Source of the DNA: Limnochorda pilosa
GTDB lineage: Bacteria; Bacillota; Limnochordia; Limnochordales; Limnochordaceae
Direction of reading: 5' to 3'
Assembly (NCBI RefSeq): GCF_001544015.1
Contig: NZ_AP014924.1
Coordinates: 1 to 64,000, forward strand
DNA length: 64,000 bases
Below the pieces are notes generated by a model, which worked only from the letters and a program-made list of their open reading frames with translations, had not been told where the DNA came from and did no database searches. The translations under genes and the position numbers were made by a program. Below are positions 55,098 to 63,457 of the stretch, in pieces (position 1 is the first letter of the stretch; each line of letters begins with the position of its first letter).

Positions 55098-56228
55098 GTG
55101 GCCGCCGTCTCGCAGGCAGCCATCGCGGCCGGCGTGGTGCTGAGGGCCGTGGCGGACGTGGTGCTCTACGGGTACGTACCCGTGCACCTGATGAGCGTTC
55201 TGGGCGAGGGTCGCTACCGAGTGGCGGTTCTGGCCGCGGCCCTTCCCGCCGCCTGTCGGGTCGTCCTGGCACCCCTCTGGGGCCGGAGCGCAGCGCGGCC
55301 CATGGCGCCGCGCCACCTCATGCCGCTGGGCCTCACGGGATACGCGGGGCTGATGTTCGCCGTGACGACAGCCAGAACTGGCGGAGAGCTTCTCGCATGG
55401 ATGGCGCTGGCGTCTCTCGTGGCGTCGTCCTTCAACCCCGCTTCCAAGCTGGCCCTGGCGCAAGGGAGCCCGCGGGTCGCCGCACACGCCCTCAGCCGGT
55501 GGTTTCAGTGGGAGGCGTTGGGCTACGTGCTGGGTGGCGTGATCCTTGGGAGGAGCCAGCCCTGGGGCATGGGAGGCACCTTTAGCCTCGTGCAGGTGCT
55601 GGGACCGCTTCTGGTCGTCGCCGCGGCCGCGGTCGCGATCCTCCACAAGGCGGCCAAGGGCGGGGGCGCGCCAGCAGAGCCCGGCCGCCGTTCCGGCGTC
55701 TCGCAGCCGAGTTGGCTGCCTGCTGCCTGGGTCCTGTACGGCGCCAGCCTTGCCTGGGAGTTCTTCGGCTCTGTCTACGTGCTTTACCTCACCCAACACC
55801 TCGGGGCGTCGATGGACCTCTACGGGGCCACGGTGACCAGCGCCACCGTGCTCAGTTGGCTTGCCTACAGGGTGATGGAGCGATGGGGTGCGGGGAAGAG
55901 CCCCGGGCGCGTGATCTCTTGGGGCGCGGGCGCCCTGCTGGGCCTGATGCTCATGGCCAGCTCCGGCACCGTCGCCGGTGCGGCCGTGGCTTACCTCATC
56001 CCAGCCTCGGCCCTGCTCCGTGTAGGAGCGTACACGCAGGCGATGGGAGCGGGTCGGGCAGTGGGTACGGCGGTGGGGGGGATGGAGGCGGCCGAAGGGC
56101 TCGCGGCCATCCTGGGCGCCGTCCTGGGCGGCATCACGGCCGACATGCTGGGAATCGAGTCCGTGCCCCGCCTGGCGGCCCTTCTCACTCTCCTGGTGCT
56201 GGCGGGCGCCCTGCGGCTACGGGCCTGA
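55098..56228 (+). CDS. MFS-type membrane transporter
   Basis: 376-residue protein with about ten to twelve hydrophobic segments and MFS-like organisation in two halves joined by a loop rich in Lys/Gly/Pro near residue 185-205. Loop sequences APLWGRSAARPMAPRHL and RVMERWGAGKSPGRVIS resemble the A-motif position of MFS helices 2-3 and 8-9. Substrate unknown. The GTG at 55098 has no well-spaced ribosome binding site (the GGGAG touches it), so the start is unsure. It converges with the arginine decarboxylase gene. Confidence 0.7.
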   Translation: MAAVSQAAIAAGVVLRAVADVVLYGYVPVHLMSVLGEGRYRVAVLAAALPAACRVVLAPLWGRSAARPMAPRHLMPLGLTGYAGLMFAVTTARTGGELLAWMALASLVASSFNPASKLALAQGSPRVAAHALSRWFQWEALGYVLGGVILGRSQPWGMGGTFSLVQVLGPLLVVAAAAVAILHKAAKGGGAPAEPGRRSGVSQPSWLPAAWVLYGASLAWEFFGSVYVLYLTQHLGASMDLYGATVTSATVLSWLAYRVMERWGAGKSPGRVISWGAGALLGLMLMASSGTVAGAAVAYLIPASALLRVGAYTQAMGAGRAVGTAVGGMEAAEGLAAILGAVLGGITADMLGIESVPRLAALLTLLVLAGALRLRA

Positions 56229-56272
56229 CCTGCCAGGCGGGCAGCCGCCTCCCACGGCCGCCGCCCTCCACC

Positions 56273-56773
56273 CTAGCGCGGTGGGGTTGCCTCCATCCCG
56301 GGCGCGTCATGGTACCAGAGCACCACGCCTGCGAACGCGCACCCGCAGACCTCCACCCGGTGCTCCGCGCTGGCCACCAGGATGCGCTCGGGCTCTGGTT
56401 CACCCCGCCGGCCGAAGCACTCCCGTGCCATCCGGGTCACCGCCGCCTCGGCATCGGCCCGGCTTCCCCGCAGAGCGTGCTCCACGATCACGCCCGGCTT
56501 CCCGGGCTCGCCGGGTGCCGCGGCCACCGCCGCGGCGACCGTCACCCCGGGCTCGGACGCGGACAGCGACCCGTACGCAATGGGCACCAGGGCGCCCGGC
56601 GACAGGACCACCCGTTCCACCTGCCGGGCTCTGGGCGGGAGGATGCTACTCACCCGGAGAAGATTGACGTTCCCAACCCCCGCGCGCAGGAGGGCGCCGT
56701 CGAACGCGGTCAGGGGCGTTTCGCCCTCGGCGTCCCCGGCGGCCAGGCAGAAAACGGAAGGCGTGGGAAGCAT
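56273..56773 (-). CDS. pdaD: Pyruvoyl-dependent arginine decarboxylase
   Basis: 166-residue proenzyme that converts arginine to agmatine using a pyruvoyl group made by self-cleavage. Compared with the Methanocaldococcus jannaschii enzyme, the sequence has GETPLTAFDGALLRAGVGN, the cleavage site Ser42-Ser43 in RVSSILPP, ALVPIAYG, the probable proton-donor Glu98 in GVIVEH, and the C-terminal CGCAFAGVVLWYH. All key parts are present, so it should be active. ATG with GGAGGTGG 6 nt upstream. It starts 45 nt after the TRAP permease gene on the same strand with no hairpin between, which links it to the TAXI-TRAP operon. Agmatine leads to polyamines. Confidence 0.92.
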   Translation of the reverse strand: MLPTPSVFCLAAGDAEGETPLTAFDGALLRAGVGNVNLLRVSSILPPRARQVERVVLSPGALVPIAYGSLSASEPGVTVAAAVAAAPGEPGKPGVIVEHALRGSRADAEAAVTRMARECFGRRGEPEPERILVASAEHRVEVCGCAFAGVVLWYHDAPGMEATPPR

Positions 56774-56818
56774 GGGGCCACCTCCAGTGTGGGATGCGAC
56801 TCCATGCTATGCAGCCAC

Positions 56819-58870
56819 CTAGTGTGCGGAACGACCGATGGGCTTGCCCGTCTGGTCATGGGCCCGCACGATCTGAACCGCGATCCCTGCTGCGAGCAGG
56901 AGCAGGCCCACCGAGTCGGTGAGGAGCTTGGGGTCGATCATCAAGAGGCCCCCGGCTACGAAGAGGAGCCGCTCCGGGAGCGACATGGCGGCCCGGTAGA
57001 AGCCGCCCATGCCCACGGCCACGCCGAACATCCCCAGCACCGACGTGATGCCCATCTGGAGGGTGTGCACCCAGGTCGCGTCGATGAGCAGCATCGAGGG
57101 GTTGAACGCGAAGATGAAGGGGATCAGGAAGGCGCCGATGGCGATGCGGCTGGCCGTGACTCCCGTGGCCAGCGGGTTGCTGCGGGCTATCCCTGAGCCC
57201 GCGTAGGCCGCCAGGGCCACCGGCGGCGTGATGTCTGCCACGATGCCGAAGTAGAAGACGAACATGTGCGCGACCAGGATGGGCACCCCCAGCTGCAGCA
57301 GGGCCGGCGCCGCAATGGTGGAGGTGATGACGTAGTTGGCCGTGGTGGGCGAGCCCATGCCCAGCACCAGCGAGGTGATCATGGTGAAGAAGAGGGTGAG
57401 CAGGAGCTGCCCCTGGGCCAGGCTCACGAGGCCGCTGGCCAGCTTCAGCCCCAGCCCGGTGAGGGTGATCACCCCGATGATGATGCCTGCGGCGGCCGTG
57501 GCCATCACCACGCCCAGGGCCGCCCGGGCACCCTGCTCCAGGGCCCCGACGATGTCCCGGAAGCTCATCCGGGTGGAGGGGTGCACCATCGCCGCCGCCA
57601 CGGCCAGCACGATCCCGTAGAAGGCGGCCTTCATGGGCGTGTTGCCCTCCATCAGCAGGTAGATGATGCCCACGAGCGGCAGGAAGAGGTGGCCCCGCTG
57701 CCGCATCACGGACCACAGGCTCGGGAGCTGGCTGCGCGGGATGCCCTGGAGGCCGACGCGCTTCGCCTCGTAGTGGACGGCGATGAAGATCCCCGTGAAG
57801 TAGAGCAGGGCCGGAAGGATCGCGGACTTGGCGATCTCGATGTAAGGGATGCCCGTGAACTCGGCCATGAGGAAGGCGGCCGCGCCCATGATGGGCGGCA
57901 TGAGCTGGCCCCCCGTGGAGGCGGCCGCCTCCACCGCGGCGGCGAACTCAGGGCGGTAGCCCAAGCGCTTCATCATGGGGATGGTGAAGCTCCCGGAGCC
58001 CACGGTGTTGGCCACCGAGCTGCCCGAGATGGTACCCTCGAACGCGCTGGTGATCACCGCCACCTTGGCCGGTCCCCCCGAGGCGAACCCGGCCACCGCG
58101 TTGGCCAGGTCGATGAAGAAGCGGCCGATGCCCGTCTTCTCCAGGAAAGCACCGAAGAGGATGAACAGGAAGATGAAGGTGGACGAGACCCCGAGCGGGA
58201 TGCCGAAGATGCCCTCCGTGGTGAAATACATGTGGTTCGCGATCTGGGCGAAGCTGAACCCGCGGTGCGCGAGGAAGCCAGGCATCTGCCGCCCCACCGC
58301 CGCGTAGACGAGGAAGGCGACTGCGATGACCACGATGGGGATCCCCACCACCCGGCGGGTGGCCTCCAGCACCAGCAGAACGGCCACCGTGGCCACGGCG
58401 ATGTCCGATGGGGTGGGCAGCCCGGCCCGCATCACGATCTCCTGGTAGAAGACCACCAAATAGAGGGGGATCGCCGCGGCCGCGAGCCCCAGCAGCACGT
58501 CCCACCAGGGCAGGCTCGTGCGGGAACCGCCCCTGCGGGTGGGGAAGAGCAGGTAGACCAGGCTCATCCCGAAGGCCAGGTGGATGGCCCGCTGGATGCG
58601 GGCGTCGAAGACCCCGAAGGCAGCCGTGTAGAGCTGGAAGAGGGAGAACGCGATGAGCGTCGCGGCGATCGCCCAGCCGACAGGGCCGCCCAGCCGCCGG
58701 AAGGCCGACTCGCGGTCGTACTTGGCCAGGACCTCTTCGAGGTCGAAGGCCTCGTCCTCAGAAGCTGGCGCCTCAGGCGCTGCCGGCACGTCGAACGGAG
58801 GGGCGGGACGATCGGGCCGGGCGCTCGACGGCTCCTGCGGGTCCGGTTGGGAAGGTCTGCGGCTGCTCAA
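56819..58870 (-). CDS. TRAP transporter permease, fused (second copy)
   Basis: 683-residue fused TRAP permease. A 60-residue Pro/Glu/Asp-rich cytoplasmic N-terminus precedes the DctQ-like helices. The DctM part has FIFLFILFGAFLEKTGIGRFFIDLA, GTISGSSVANTVGSGSFTIPMMKR and LVLGMGSPTTANYVITSTIAAP. It is closely related in layout to the permease at 36367. It stands in the order TAXI binding protein-DUF1850-permease-arginine decarboxylase on the minus strand, 18 nt after the DUF1850 gene. Confidence 0.92.
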   Translation of the reverse strand: MSSRRPSQPDPQEPSSARPDRPAPPFDVPAAPEAPASEDEAFDLEEVLAKYDRESAFRRLGGPVGWAIAATLIAFSLFQLYTAAFGVFDARIQRAIHLAFGMSLVYLLFPTRRGGSRTSLPWWDVLLGLAAAAIPLYLVVFYQEIVMRAGLPTPSDIAVATVAVLLVLEATRRVVGIPIVVIAVAFLVYAAVGRQMPGFLAHRGFSFAQIANHMYFTTEGIFGIPLGVSSTFIFLFILFGAFLEKTGIGRFFIDLANAVAGFASGGPAKVAVITSAFEGTISGSSVANTVGSGSFTIPMMKRLGYRPEFAAAVEAAASTGGQLMPPIMGAAAFLMAEFTGIPYIEIAKSAILPALLYFTGIFIAVHYEAKRVGLQGIPRSQLPSLWSVMRQRGHLFLPLVGIIYLLMEGNTPMKAAFYGIVLAVAAAMVHPSTRMSFRDIVGALEQGARAALGVVMATAAAGIIIGVITLTGLGLKLASGLVSLAQGQLLLTLFFTMITSLVLGMGSPTTANYVITSTIAAPALLQLGVPILVAHMFVFYFGIVADITPPVALAAYAGSGIARSNPLATGVTASRIAIGAFLIPFIFAFNPSMLLIDATWVHTLQMGITSVLGMFGVAVGMGGFYRAAMSLPERLLFVAGGLLMIDPKLLTDSVGLLLLAAGIAVQIVRAHDQTGKPIGRSAH

Positions 58871-58888
58871 CGGCGGCTCCTCCTTTGT

Positions 58889-59512
58889 TTACGGGCATGC
58901 GTCGCCGGAAGCCACGCGGAGGCGCACCCGCACGGCCGCTCCCGGGGGGGCGAGCCCGGTCAGGTCGTAGCGGGCGTCGCCCACCAGGAGCGCGTGCTCG
59001 GTCAGGGGCAACGGCCGGAGCACCAAATCCGGCACGGGCACGGCCATCCCCTCGATGACGAATCGATCCTGAAGCTCCACGAACCGGGCGCCCGGCGGTG
59101 CCTCGGTGGGCAAGCCCGCGCCGAAGGACCGGTACTCGGTGGCCACCAGCAGGAGGCCTGACGAGGAGCTGCCTCCAGGGTCAGGGGCTGCGCCCGAGTG
59201 CGCCAGGCTACCCGAATCGCCGCCCTGTACGGTCGGGCTCGCTCCTGGGATCGAGGGCTCGAACCACTCCACGACCGGGGTGTGCTCCACGGAGTGGCGG
59301 AAGGCGATTCCGAACCGGGGCTGCTCGCTCGACAGCGGCACCACCAGCAGCGGTGCGCCCGATCGGGCACCAGGTTCGGAGGCGGCCGTCTCCACCACCA
59401 CCTCCCAGACCGCGTCCCCAGAACCCGAGCAAGCGCCGAGTGGCTCCGAGGACCTTCCGGCCAGCGCCAGGGTCAGCAGGGCAAAGGCCAGAAAGGCATG
59501 GCCGGCCGGCAT
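58889..59512 (-). CDS. DUF1850 protein of second TAXI-TRAP operon
   Basis: 207 residues with a signal-like N-terminus (AFLAFALLTLALAG). The DUF1850 core RFGIAFRHSVEHTPVVEWFE and YDLTGLAPPGAAVRVRLRV is recognisable, but a Ser/Gly/Pro-rich insertion of about 35 residues (near 95-130) separates its halves, making it longer than the first copy. ATG 59512 has GGAGGT 6 nt upstream; the 41 extra upstream codons are not used. Lies between the TAXI and permease genes as in the first cluster. Confidence 0.78.
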   Translation of the reverse strand: MPAGHAFLAFALLTLALAGRSSEPLGACSGSGDAVWEVVVETAASEPGARSGAPLLVVPLSSEQPRFGIAFRHSVEHTPVVEWFEPSIPGASPTVQGGDSGSLAHSGAAPDPGGSSSSGLLLVATEYRSFGAGLPTEAPPGARFVELQDRFVIEGMAVPVPDLVLRPLPLTEHALLVGDARYDLTGLAPPGAAVRVRLRVASGDACP

Positions 59513-59646
59513 TCGTGACCTCCAAACGCTTCGGTGGGCGAAGCTTCCCCGCTGAGCTCGTCCCTCGCCTGGCCATGCCGCCCCGCCCCGCCGCCCCTCC
59601 CGCGAGGGGCGGCGGGGCCTCAGGGGTCGCTTCATCGCCCTCGTGC

Positions 59647-60612
59647 TCAGTGCCCGGTCTCCGCGTAGTAGCGGGCGGCTCCCGGGTGCACGGTGAGCGA
59701 CATGCCGTCCTGCGCCGTGGCCAGGCTCAGGTCGCCCCCGCGGGCGTGGGCCTGGGCCATCCGGGGCAGGTTCTCGAACAGGGCCTTGGTCAGGCTGTAC
59801 ACCAGGCCCTCCGGCAGGTCTGCCCGCACGGCGAGCATGGCCTTCACCGCCACGGTCTGGACGTCGTCCTCCACCCCGCGGTAGGTCCCGCCCTTCACAA
59901 CCGCGCGGGTGTAGAAGGGATACTGGTCCTGCAGCTTGGCCACCAGGTCGTCGCCCACGGCCACCAGGACGATCGCACGCTGCGCGGCGACGTCCTGGAT
60001 AGCGCCGGTGGGCAGCCCGGCGGTGACGAAGGCCGCGTCGATGTGACCGTCCCGCAGGTTGCTCGCCGCCTCGGCGAAGGAGAGGTAGCGGGCGCTCACG
60101 TCCTGGTAGGTGATGCCCGCGGCGGCCAGGATCTGGCGGGCGTTGGCCTCGGTACCCGAGCCAGCGTCACCCACGGCCACCCGCTTGCCCTTCAGGTCCG
60201 CAACGGAACGAATGCCGGAGTCGGCCCGGGCCACGATCTGGATGACCTCGGGGTAAAGGGTCGCGATGCCCTGGAGGTTCTGCACTGGAGACTTGAACAT
60301 CTCCTGGGCCTGGGCCGCGTAGTAGGCGATGTCGTTCTGGATGAAGGCCAGGTCCACCTGACCCTGCGCGATCATGTTCACGTTGGCCACCGAGGCGCCC
60401 GTGGCCTGCACGCTGGCGTTGACCCCGGGCACGTGCTGGTTGAAGATCTCGCCCAGCGCGCCGCCCAGGGGGTAGTAGGTACCGGCCGTGCCGCCGGTGG
60501 CGATGTTGAGGAACTGCTGCGCGGTCACGGCGGGCGTTGCAGCCACGACGACGGCCAGAAGCCCCGCGACAGCCGCAGCGTGCCACCGGGTGAAATGCGT
60601 CCTGTTCTTCAC
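59647..60612 (-). CDS. TAXI-family TRAP substrate-binding protein (second copy)
   Basis: 321-residue binding protein: signal peptide with cleavage near PAVTA-QQ, then LNIATGGTAGTYYPLGGALGEIFNQ, the TAXI start. Later YLSFAEAASNLRDGHIDAAFVTAGLPTGAIQ and a C-terminal ARYYAE. GTG 60612 is 8 nt after AAAGGAGG, preferred over an ATG 12 codons upstream. The ligand is unknown. A structurally known TAXI homolog binds glutamate/glutamine, and this operon ends with arginine decarboxylase, so an amino acid is a reasonable guess. The 282-nt gap to the divergent regulator gene shows no clear minus-strand promoter. Confidence 0.9.
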   Translation of the reverse strand: MKNRTHFTRWHAAAVAGLLAVVVAATPAVTAQQFLNIATGGTAGTYYPLGGALGEIFNQHVPGVNASVQATGASVANVNMIAQGQVDLAFIQNDIAYYAAQAQEMFKSPVQNLQGIATLYPEVIQIVARADSGIRSVADLKGKRVAVGDAGSGTEANARQILAAAGITYQDVSARYLSFAEAASNLRDGHIDAAFVTAGLPTGAIQDVAAQRAIVLVAVGDDLVAKLQDQYPFYTRAVVKGGTYRGVEDDVQTVAVKAMLAVRADLPEGLVYSLTKALFENLPRMAQAHARGGDLSLATAQDGMSLTVHPGAARYYAETGH

Positions 60613-60807
60613 CGATGGGACCTCCTTTTTGGAATAAGGCAGAAGCATGTGGACTTCATCTCGGGCATGCGCGACTTCACACGAGACATTCGCTGCGACG
60701 GGAATTGGGTCCTCTTATGGCTGTTCCTGACGCCACACTTTGCCAATGGCGCGAGAAGTCCGCCATGCCTTCCCGGCAGGGAAAGTGCCCTGGAGCGTCC
60801 TGCACCG

Positions 60808-60837
60808 TTGACCGCGCCCCCTCCAACGTGCTAAGCT
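60808..60837 (+). promoter_or_regulatory. sdpR promoter
   Basis: TTGACC at 60808-60813 and TAAGCT at 60832-60837, spacing 18, 57 nt before the ArsR-family gene. Confidence 0.5.
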
Positions 60838-60847
60838 GGAGCCATAG

Positions 60848-60863
60848 TTAGATGTGTAGCTAA
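60848..60863. promoter_or_regulatory. Possible ArsR/SdpR operator
   Basis: TTAG (60848-60851) and CTAA (60860-60863) form an inverted repeat with an 8-nt AT-richer centre (ATGTGTAG), 10 nt after the -10. This is an ArsR-like site and would block the promoter when bound by the autorepressor. Confidence 0.45.
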
Positions 60864-60894
60864 ATCTCTTGAGCGTGGGGGCGCGCTTTCTCTG

Positions 60895-61248
60895 ATGTCC
60901 CTCAGCGACGTGTTCAAGGCCCTATCAGATCCCAGCCGGCGCCAGATCCTGCGCATGCTGACCCAAGGGGATCTCCCGGCCGGGGAGATCGCGGCCGCCT
61001 TCACCATCAGCAAGCCCAGCGTGAGCCACCACCTGGCGGTGCTCAAGCAGGCCGGGCTGGTGGAGGACCGGCGGAGCGGGCAGCAGGTCATCTACTCGCT
61101 GAACACCACCGTCTTCGACGAGGTGGTGGGCTGGGTGATGGATTTCGCGCAGTCGGGGCGGGGTGATGACAGGGTGGGCCGTCAGGGGCGGGGGACGTCC
61201 GAGCAGGCGGGGAGAGGAGACGGGTTCGGTGCGGAACGACGTGGGTGA
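60895..61248 (+). CDS. sdpR: SdpR/ArsR-family transcriptional regulator
   Basis: 117 residues. The winged-helix ArsR core DVFKALSDPSRRQILRMLTQGDLPAGEIAAAFTISKPSVSHHLAVLKQAGLV is complete. The C-terminal 30 residues are Gly/Arg-rich. No metal-binding cysteine pair of the arsenic type is present. The sequence and the adjacent SdpI-like gene fit the SdpR autorepressor, which in B. subtilis is held at the membrane by SdpI when that protein binds the SdpC toxin. Its 3' end overlaps the SdpI start by 20 nt. No strong ribosome binding site before ATG. Confidence 0.85.
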   Translation: MSLSDVFKALSDPSRRQILRMLTQGDLPAGEIAAAFTISKPSVSHHLAVLKQAGLVEDRRSGQQVIYSLNTTVFDEVVGWVMDFAQSGRGDDRVGRQGRGTSEQAGRGDGFGAERRG

Positions 61249-61915
61249 GGCCACCTATCGCCTGGACTGGCAGGAGGTGCGGCACGACTGGCCGGCCTGG
61301 ATCGTGCTGCTGGGGAGCTTCATCGCGGGCGTCCTGCTGTACCCGAGCCTGCCCGAGCAGGTGCCCATCCACTGGAACATCGCGGGCCAGGTGGACGGAT
61401 ATGGGAGCCGGGCGGCGGGCGCCTTCATGTTGCCCGCCCTCAACCTGGGCATCTACTGCCTCATGCTCTTCCTGCCGCTGGTGGACCCCAACCGAGCCAA
61501 CTACGCGCGCTTCCTCGGTTTCTACCGTGGGTTTCGCGTGCTCATGACCCTCTTCCTGGCCGTTCTCTACGCGATCACCCTGCTGGCGGTCGAGGGACTG
61601 CAGGTGGACGTGGGACTCGTGGTGACCCTGGGCCTCAGCCTGCTCTTCCTCTACCTGGGGAACTCCCTGGGCAGGGTGCGCCACAACTACTTCGTGGGCA
61701 TCAAGACGCCGTGGACCCTGGCCAACGAGGAGGTCTGGCGCCGGACCCACCGGCTGGGGGGGAGGCTCTTCGTGCTGGTAGCGGTCCTTCCGTGGATCGC
61801 TTGGCCCTTCTCCCGCACGGCGGCCTTTATCGTCCTGATCGGAGGGCTCGTGCTGGTCTCTGCGGCTACGGTGGTCTACTCCGCGGTCCTTTACCACCGT
61901 ATCGCCGGTCGGTGA
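61229..61915 (+). CDS. sdpI: SdpI-family immunity/signalling membrane protein
   Basis: 228 residues with six predicted helices. The DUF1648 start WPAWIVLLGSFIAGVLLYPSLPEQVPIHWNIAGQVDGYGSR is followed by the SdpI region SLGRVRHNYFVGIKTPWTLANEEVWRRTHRLGGRLF. In B. subtilis SdpI protects against the SdpC cannibalism toxin and also sequesters SdpR. No SdpA, SdpB or SdpC gene is visible, so here it may be an orphan immunity or an envelope stress sensor. GTG 61229 with GGGGAGAGGAGA 8 nt upstream. Confidence 0.87.
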   Translation: MRNDVGEATYRLDWQEVRHDWPAWIVLLGSFIAGVLLYPSLPEQVPIHWNIAGQVDGYGSRAAGAFMLPALNLGIYCLMLFLPLVDPNRANYARFLGFYRGFRVLMTLFLAVLYAITLLAVEGLQVDVGLVVTLGLSLLFLYLGNSLGRVRHNYFVGIKTPWTLANEEVWRRTHRLGGRLFVLVAVLPWIAWPFSRTAAFIVLIGGLVLVSAATVVYSAVLYHRIAGR

Positions 61916-61934
61916 GGATCCTCGCGACAGGAGC

Positions 61935-63314
61935 GTGAAACGGGTGAAACAGGCAGGCTGGAATCGTTGGATTCTCTCGGCGGCGCTCACCGTCTTGCTG
62001 GTAGGGGGAGGCGCCAGCGCCTCCCAGGAGGCTACGGACGCAGTGGTGATGGCAGCCGCCCTGACCGAGCACCTGCACGCCGGCCGCTTCGCCGAGGTGG
62101 AGGAGACGTTCAACGATGAGATGGAGGCCGCGCTGCCTCCGGGCGGGATGGAGGCCGTATGGCGCTCCTTGCTGGCCCAGCTGGGCGAGCTCCGCGCGAC
62201 GGCGGACCCCTATGTCGCCGCGGAAGGCCCGCCGGTGGAGGTTCGCCAGCCGATCACCTTCGCCGCCGCCGTTGTGGACTTCCGCTACGTCTTCGATGCG
62301 GACGGCCGCCTGGCGGGGTTCTGGGTGGCCCCCCACGTCCCGCCCCCAGCGGACGCCGATGGGGCGAAAAGGGACGAGGCTTCGGCCGCGGCCCCGCCCT
62401 ATGCGGACCCAGGCCGGTTCACCGAGGTCGAGCTCACCTTCGGAGAGCCGCCCTACGTCCTCCCGGGGACCCTCACCCTGCCCAAGGGGCCCGGGCCCTT
62501 CCCGGGCATCGTGCTGGTCCACGGATCGGGCCCCAACGACCGGGACGAGACCCTGGGCCCCAACAAGCCCTTCCGCGACCTGGCCTGGGGGCTCGCCTCC
62601 AGGGGGATTGCCGTCTTCCGGTACGAGAAGCGGACCCGGGTCCACGGAAGCCGGCTCGATCCCTCCCAGATCACCCTGGACGCTGAGGTGGTGGACGACG
62701 CTCTGGCCGCACTGGCGTTGGTGGCTTCGCGGCCCGAGATCTCCCGGGTCTTCGTCGTGGGGCACAGCCTCGGTGCCAGCCTGGCGCCGACCGTCGCCCA
62801 CCGTTCGAACCAGGTAGCGGGCATTGTCCTGCTGGCGGCCATGGCCCGGCCCATCTCGGAGGTGCTTCCCGAGCAGATCCGGTACGTGGCCCAGGCGGAC
62901 GGTACGATGACGCCCCAGGAGGAGGCGCAGGTGGAGGCCGTGAGCAACGCCATGGACCGGCTGGCTTCCGGTGCGTTGGAGCGTTCGGAGATGGTCCTGG
63001 GTGCCCCGGCCTCCTACTGGCAGGAGCTCGAGGCGCTGGACCCCGTCTCAGTGGCGCGGCGCATCCGAACGCCCATGCTCATCCTGCAGGGCGGGCGGGA
63101 CTATCAGGTGACCGAGGCGGACTTCCGCCTGCTCCAGGAAGGCCTGGCCGGGCGAGACGGGGTGGCCTTCCACCTCTTTCCGGACCTGAACCACCTCTTC
63201 ATCGCGGGCACCGGCCCCTCGACGCCGGCCGAGTACGAGCAGCCTGGCCACGTGGACGCGGGGGTGGTGGAAACGGTGGCCCGCTGGATCATGGATCCGT
63301 CGCGCGAAAGATGA
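61935..63314 (+). CDS. Secreted alpha/beta hydrolase with DUF3887 domain
   Basis: 459 residues. Signal peptide (WILSAALTVLLVGGGASA-SQ), then a DUF3887-like domain at about 35-135 (FAEVEETFNDEMEAALPPGGMEAVWRSLLAQLGELR), then an alpha/beta hydrolase from about 170. The oxyanion strand is VLVHGSGPNDRDE, the nucleophile Ser278 in GHSLGAS, the acid probably Asp389 in GGRDYQVTEADF, and the base His420 in DLNHLF. Relatives cleave small esters or peptides at the cell surface; substrate unknown. GTG start 5-7 nt after ACAGGAGC and 19 nt after sdpI, so it may belong to the sdpRI unit. Confidence 0.87.
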   Translation: MKRVKQAGWNRWILSAALTVLLVGGGASASQEATDAVVMAAALTEHLHAGRFAEVEETFNDEMEAALPPGGMEAVWRSLLAQLGELRATADPYVAAEGPPVEVRQPITFAAAVVDFRYVFDADGRLAGFWVAPHVPPPADADGAKRDEASAAAPPYADPGRFTEVELTFGEPPYVLPGTLTLPKGPGPFPGIVLVHGSGPNDRDETLGPNKPFRDLAWGLASRGIAVFRYEKRTRVHGSRLDPSQITLDAEVVDDALAALALVASRPEISRVFVVGHSLGASLAPTVAHRSNQVAGIVLLAAMARPISEVLPEQIRYVAQADGTMTPQEEAQVEAVSNAMDRLASGALERSEMVLGAPASYWQELEALDPVSVARRIRTPMLILQGGRDYQVTEADFRLLQEGLAGRDGVAFHLFPDLNHLFIAGTGPSTPAEYEQPGHVDAGVVETVARWIMDPSRER

Positions 63315-63457
63315 CCATCGCGCGCCTTCTCATGGTCAGCAGGAGCGGCCATGCTCGGTCGCGAATCCCCTTCTCCAGAGCGTCTCCGGGGCTCGAGCCA
63401 CCACCGTCAGGCCGGCCCCGGCCGGACGCCAGGACTCCGGGGAGGGGGTACGATCCC

